A DNA stretch of 64,000 nt. Origin: JAAZZY01 sp964612505. Its GTDB lineage: Bacteria > Chlamydiota > Chlamydiia > Chlamydiales > JAAZZY01. Positions 62,466-64,000 of the stretch are shown here, piece by piece. A program made the translations under genes and the position numbers. The stretch spans positions 1-64,000 of the forward strand of contig CAZTEX010000002.1 in NCBI GenBank assembly GCA_964612505.1, read 5' to 3'. Position 1 is the first letter of the stretch, and each line of letters starts with the position of its first letter. The notes under the pieces are model-generated. The model did no database searches. It was not told where the DNA came from and saw nothing but the letters and a program-made list of their open reading frames with translations.

Positions 62466-63542
62466 CTACTGTTTACCATACTTTTTTTTGAGCCAATGAG
62501 GTGCTTTAAGCATATTCATCTCATACCATTTCAGAGGATCATTCTTTAAATCCTTGATCATTTTAGGTATTTCTTGAGCTACAGAGTGCTTTGGCTTCCA
62601 TCCCAAATATTTTTTGGCTTTTGATATATCTAAAGTCCAGTTGTTGTCGGCAATATCAATCATCCAAGGACGAATAAAGGTCTCGGGCATTCCCGGCAAT
62701 TTCCACTGGAGCCAAGCTCCTATTTTAGCGACAATTTTAGGGATGCGAAGAGTACTCATTTCCTTTCCATGACAACATTTTGAGATCAATCTTTGAAGAT
62801 CATCGACGCTCAGCGTTTTATCTTCACCGATTAAAAGTGTCAGATCTGGTGGAAGGTCTTTTCGCTTTTGAACTGTCAACTCAATCGCATCGGTTAAATC
62901 TTCAAGGTGCATAAAAGGGGCACCTGTTTTTAAGTTACCTGGAAACACTTTGCTTTGAAATTGTTTTTCAAAGATACGTTGGACCTGATTCGAAATAGGT
63001 ATAGAATGGCATTCATCATCGTAACACCCCACAATACGCAAAATAACGGCTGGAATATTACCTCTTTTAGTATGGATAATTTTTTCTGTCTTTAACTTAG
63101 AAATAGGGTAATCCCAATTGGCATCGACCGGAGAATCTTCATTAATTGTATCTCCTACTTTACAAGGAGCCATTAAAAGTTGAGTACTGGAGAAAATAAA
63201 TTGCTCACAGTTAAACTCTTGAAGATGATGTAGCATCCTTTCAGATCCACGCACAGTAATAAGATCATAAAGTTCAGGCCTGTCTCCTGTAAATGTATAA
63301 TAGGCTGCAAGATGCACCATCGATACTACATGAGTACCAAACTTACTTTTAACTTCTTGAAACCCTTTTGCAATATTCTCTTCTGAAGAGAGGTCCATTT
63401 TAATGAAGTGAAAGTTTTCATAATTACCTTTTGGAGGGACGATATCAAATCCAACCACTTGGTAATTTTTAGATAAACGCTTAATCGCACGCGTTCCAAT
63501 TCGGCCACTACAGCCTGTAATAATGACAACACCTGGTCCCAT
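62466..63542 (-). CDS. NAD-dependent epimerase/dehydratase family protein
   Basis: A 358-residue extended short-chain dehydrogenase. N-terminal NAD-binding G-C-S-G-R-I-G (10-16), catalytic Y-P-I-S-K (YxxxK) and the preceding F-S-S-T-Q (Ser) are all present. C-terminal W-x-P-K-H-S at the end of the substrate domain is typical for sugar-nucleotide epimerases. Substrate unknown. It precedes the SPW/VKOR-like gene in a two-gene unit. Confidence 0.85.
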   Translation of the reverse strand: MGPGVVIITGCSGRIGTRAIKRLSKNYQVVGFDIVPPKGNYENFHFIKMDLSSEENIAKGFQEVKSKFGTHVVSMVHLAAYYTFTGDRPELYDLITVRGSERMLHHLQEFNCEQFIFSSTQLLMAPCKVGDTINEDSPVDANWDYPISKLKTEKIIHTKRGNIPAVILRIVGCYDDECHSIPISNQVQRIFEKQFQSKVFPGNLKTGAPFMHLEDLTDAIELTVQKRKDLPPDLTLLIGEDKTLSVDDLQRLISKCCHGKEMSTLRIPKIVAKIGAWLQWKLPGMPETFIRPWMIDIADNNWTLDISKAKKYLGWKPKHSVAQEIPKMIKDLKNDPLKWYEMNMLKAPHWLKKKYGKQ

Positions 63543-63660
63543 ACTGTCTCCCCTAACCCTATTTTTAACTTAAAACAAACGTAATTTGTTTTTTCACGTA
63601 AGTTTCTTCATAAATTGACCAAAAACAAATTGCAAGGATATTTATGAGAAAAATATTAAG

Positions 63661-64000
63661 TTAATTTCTTAAACATTGCATGAGGGAGGCTGCTGCTATA
63701 ATCCGTAGTGATTGTGAGGGTTCGTAAAGGGCTTCTGTTAAAAAGGGAATAGAATCTTTGGCTCCTATTTGACCTACTATTGTAATAATCATCTCTTTTA
63801 AAGGACGATCTACTTGAGGGTAAGCATCATAAAGAATTTTAAGCGCCTTTTCTTCTTTTTTTAATAAAGCCACTAAAGCAGCTGCTTGAATACGCTTACT
63901 TAAGTCTGGATGATCAAAAAAAGAACAAATCAAATCGAGCATAGGGCCACTTCCGGCTCGAAGAAATTGAGGCATTGAGGCTAAAGCGATACTAGAGTGG
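63661..64000 (-). CDS. HEAT-repeat protein, 5' end outside the window
   Basis: The frame is open from 63661 past the window edge: the codons before the internal ATG at 63975 read S-I-A-L-A-S without a stop, so the true start lies outside. The visible 113 residues contain three HEAT-type helix pairs (S-K-R-I-Q-A-A-A-L-V-A-L-L; R-P-L-K-E-M-I-I-T-I-V-G-Q-I-G; S-L-R-I-I-A-A-A-S-L). Such repeats form a curved protein-binding scaffold. Partner unknown. Confidence 0.7.
   Translation of the reverse strand, partial: HSSIALASMPQFLRAGSGPMLDLICSFFDHPDLSKRIQAAALVALLKKEEKALKILYDAYPQVDRPLKEMIITIVGQIGAKDSIPFLTEALYEPSQSLRIIAAASLMQCLRN

Overview
The window looks like a chromosome segment of a member of the Chlamydiae outside the genus Chlamydia (a Parachlamydia-like amoeba symbiont or relative). 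The DNA is AT-rich. Two blocks carry the gene content and order known from Chlamydia. The first is a V-type ATPase operon E-(DUF2764)-A-B-D-I-K, with valS nearby. The second is infA-tRNA-Thr-tuf-tRNA-Trp-secE-nusG-rplK-rplA-rplJ-rplL-rpoB-rpoC, facing tal. The genus cannot be fixed from sequence alone.

Layout. 0-3.1 kb: a Fic-domain protein preceded by a striking array of 11-bp inverted units, then a DrrA/DrrB-type ABC exporter in which both genes are broken. 3.1-10.3 kb (minus): a tiny overlapping ORF and a secreted filamentous-haemagglutinin-like protein of about 2300 residues with repeated modules. 10.6-14.8 kb: a membrane-anchored unknown and an 821-residue protein whose C-terminal half carries the ordered active-site residues of the guanidino-modifying enzyme fold (agmatine deiminase / peptidylarginine deiminase). 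14.9-17.7 kb: valS. 17.75-25.2 kb (minus): five tandem small paralogues, an AGCS sodium:amino-acid symporter, a lipoprotein, a membrane protein, a PI3/PI4-kinase-like protein and an ABM-like protein. 25.2-34.1 kb (minus): fumC and the V-ATPase operon. 34.3-38.5 kb (plus): two related unknown genes, a zinc-ribbon protein, tal and pdxH. 38.5-51.4 kb (minus): the transcription/translation block, ending with infA at a good promoter. 51.7-55.5 kb: two frameshifted genes (an ankyrin/J-like protein and an ankyrin-repeat protein), the second flanked by an inverted repeat. 55.8-64 kb: a ClC transporter, SufE-like protein, TyrP-type permease, thioesterase, methyltransferase, an amber-split gene, an SPW/VKOR-like membrane protein, an NAD epimerase and a HEAT-repeat protein running off the end.

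How it fits together. The core genes supply transcription, translation and ion-driven energetics. The V-ATPase c-subunit keeps residues that bind sodium in other V-ATPases, which would suit the Na+-coupled AGCS symporter. Between the core blocks sits lineage-specific material with the look of host-interaction genes: Fic, PI-kinase-like, deiminase-like, ankyrin/J-like and large exoprotein genes, several anchored by one N-terminal membrane helix. Five genes show a stop codon or a one-base shift, which points to active decay or phase switching in the accessory part, or to assembly error. No rRNA, CRISPR array, intact insertion sequence or prophage was seen.
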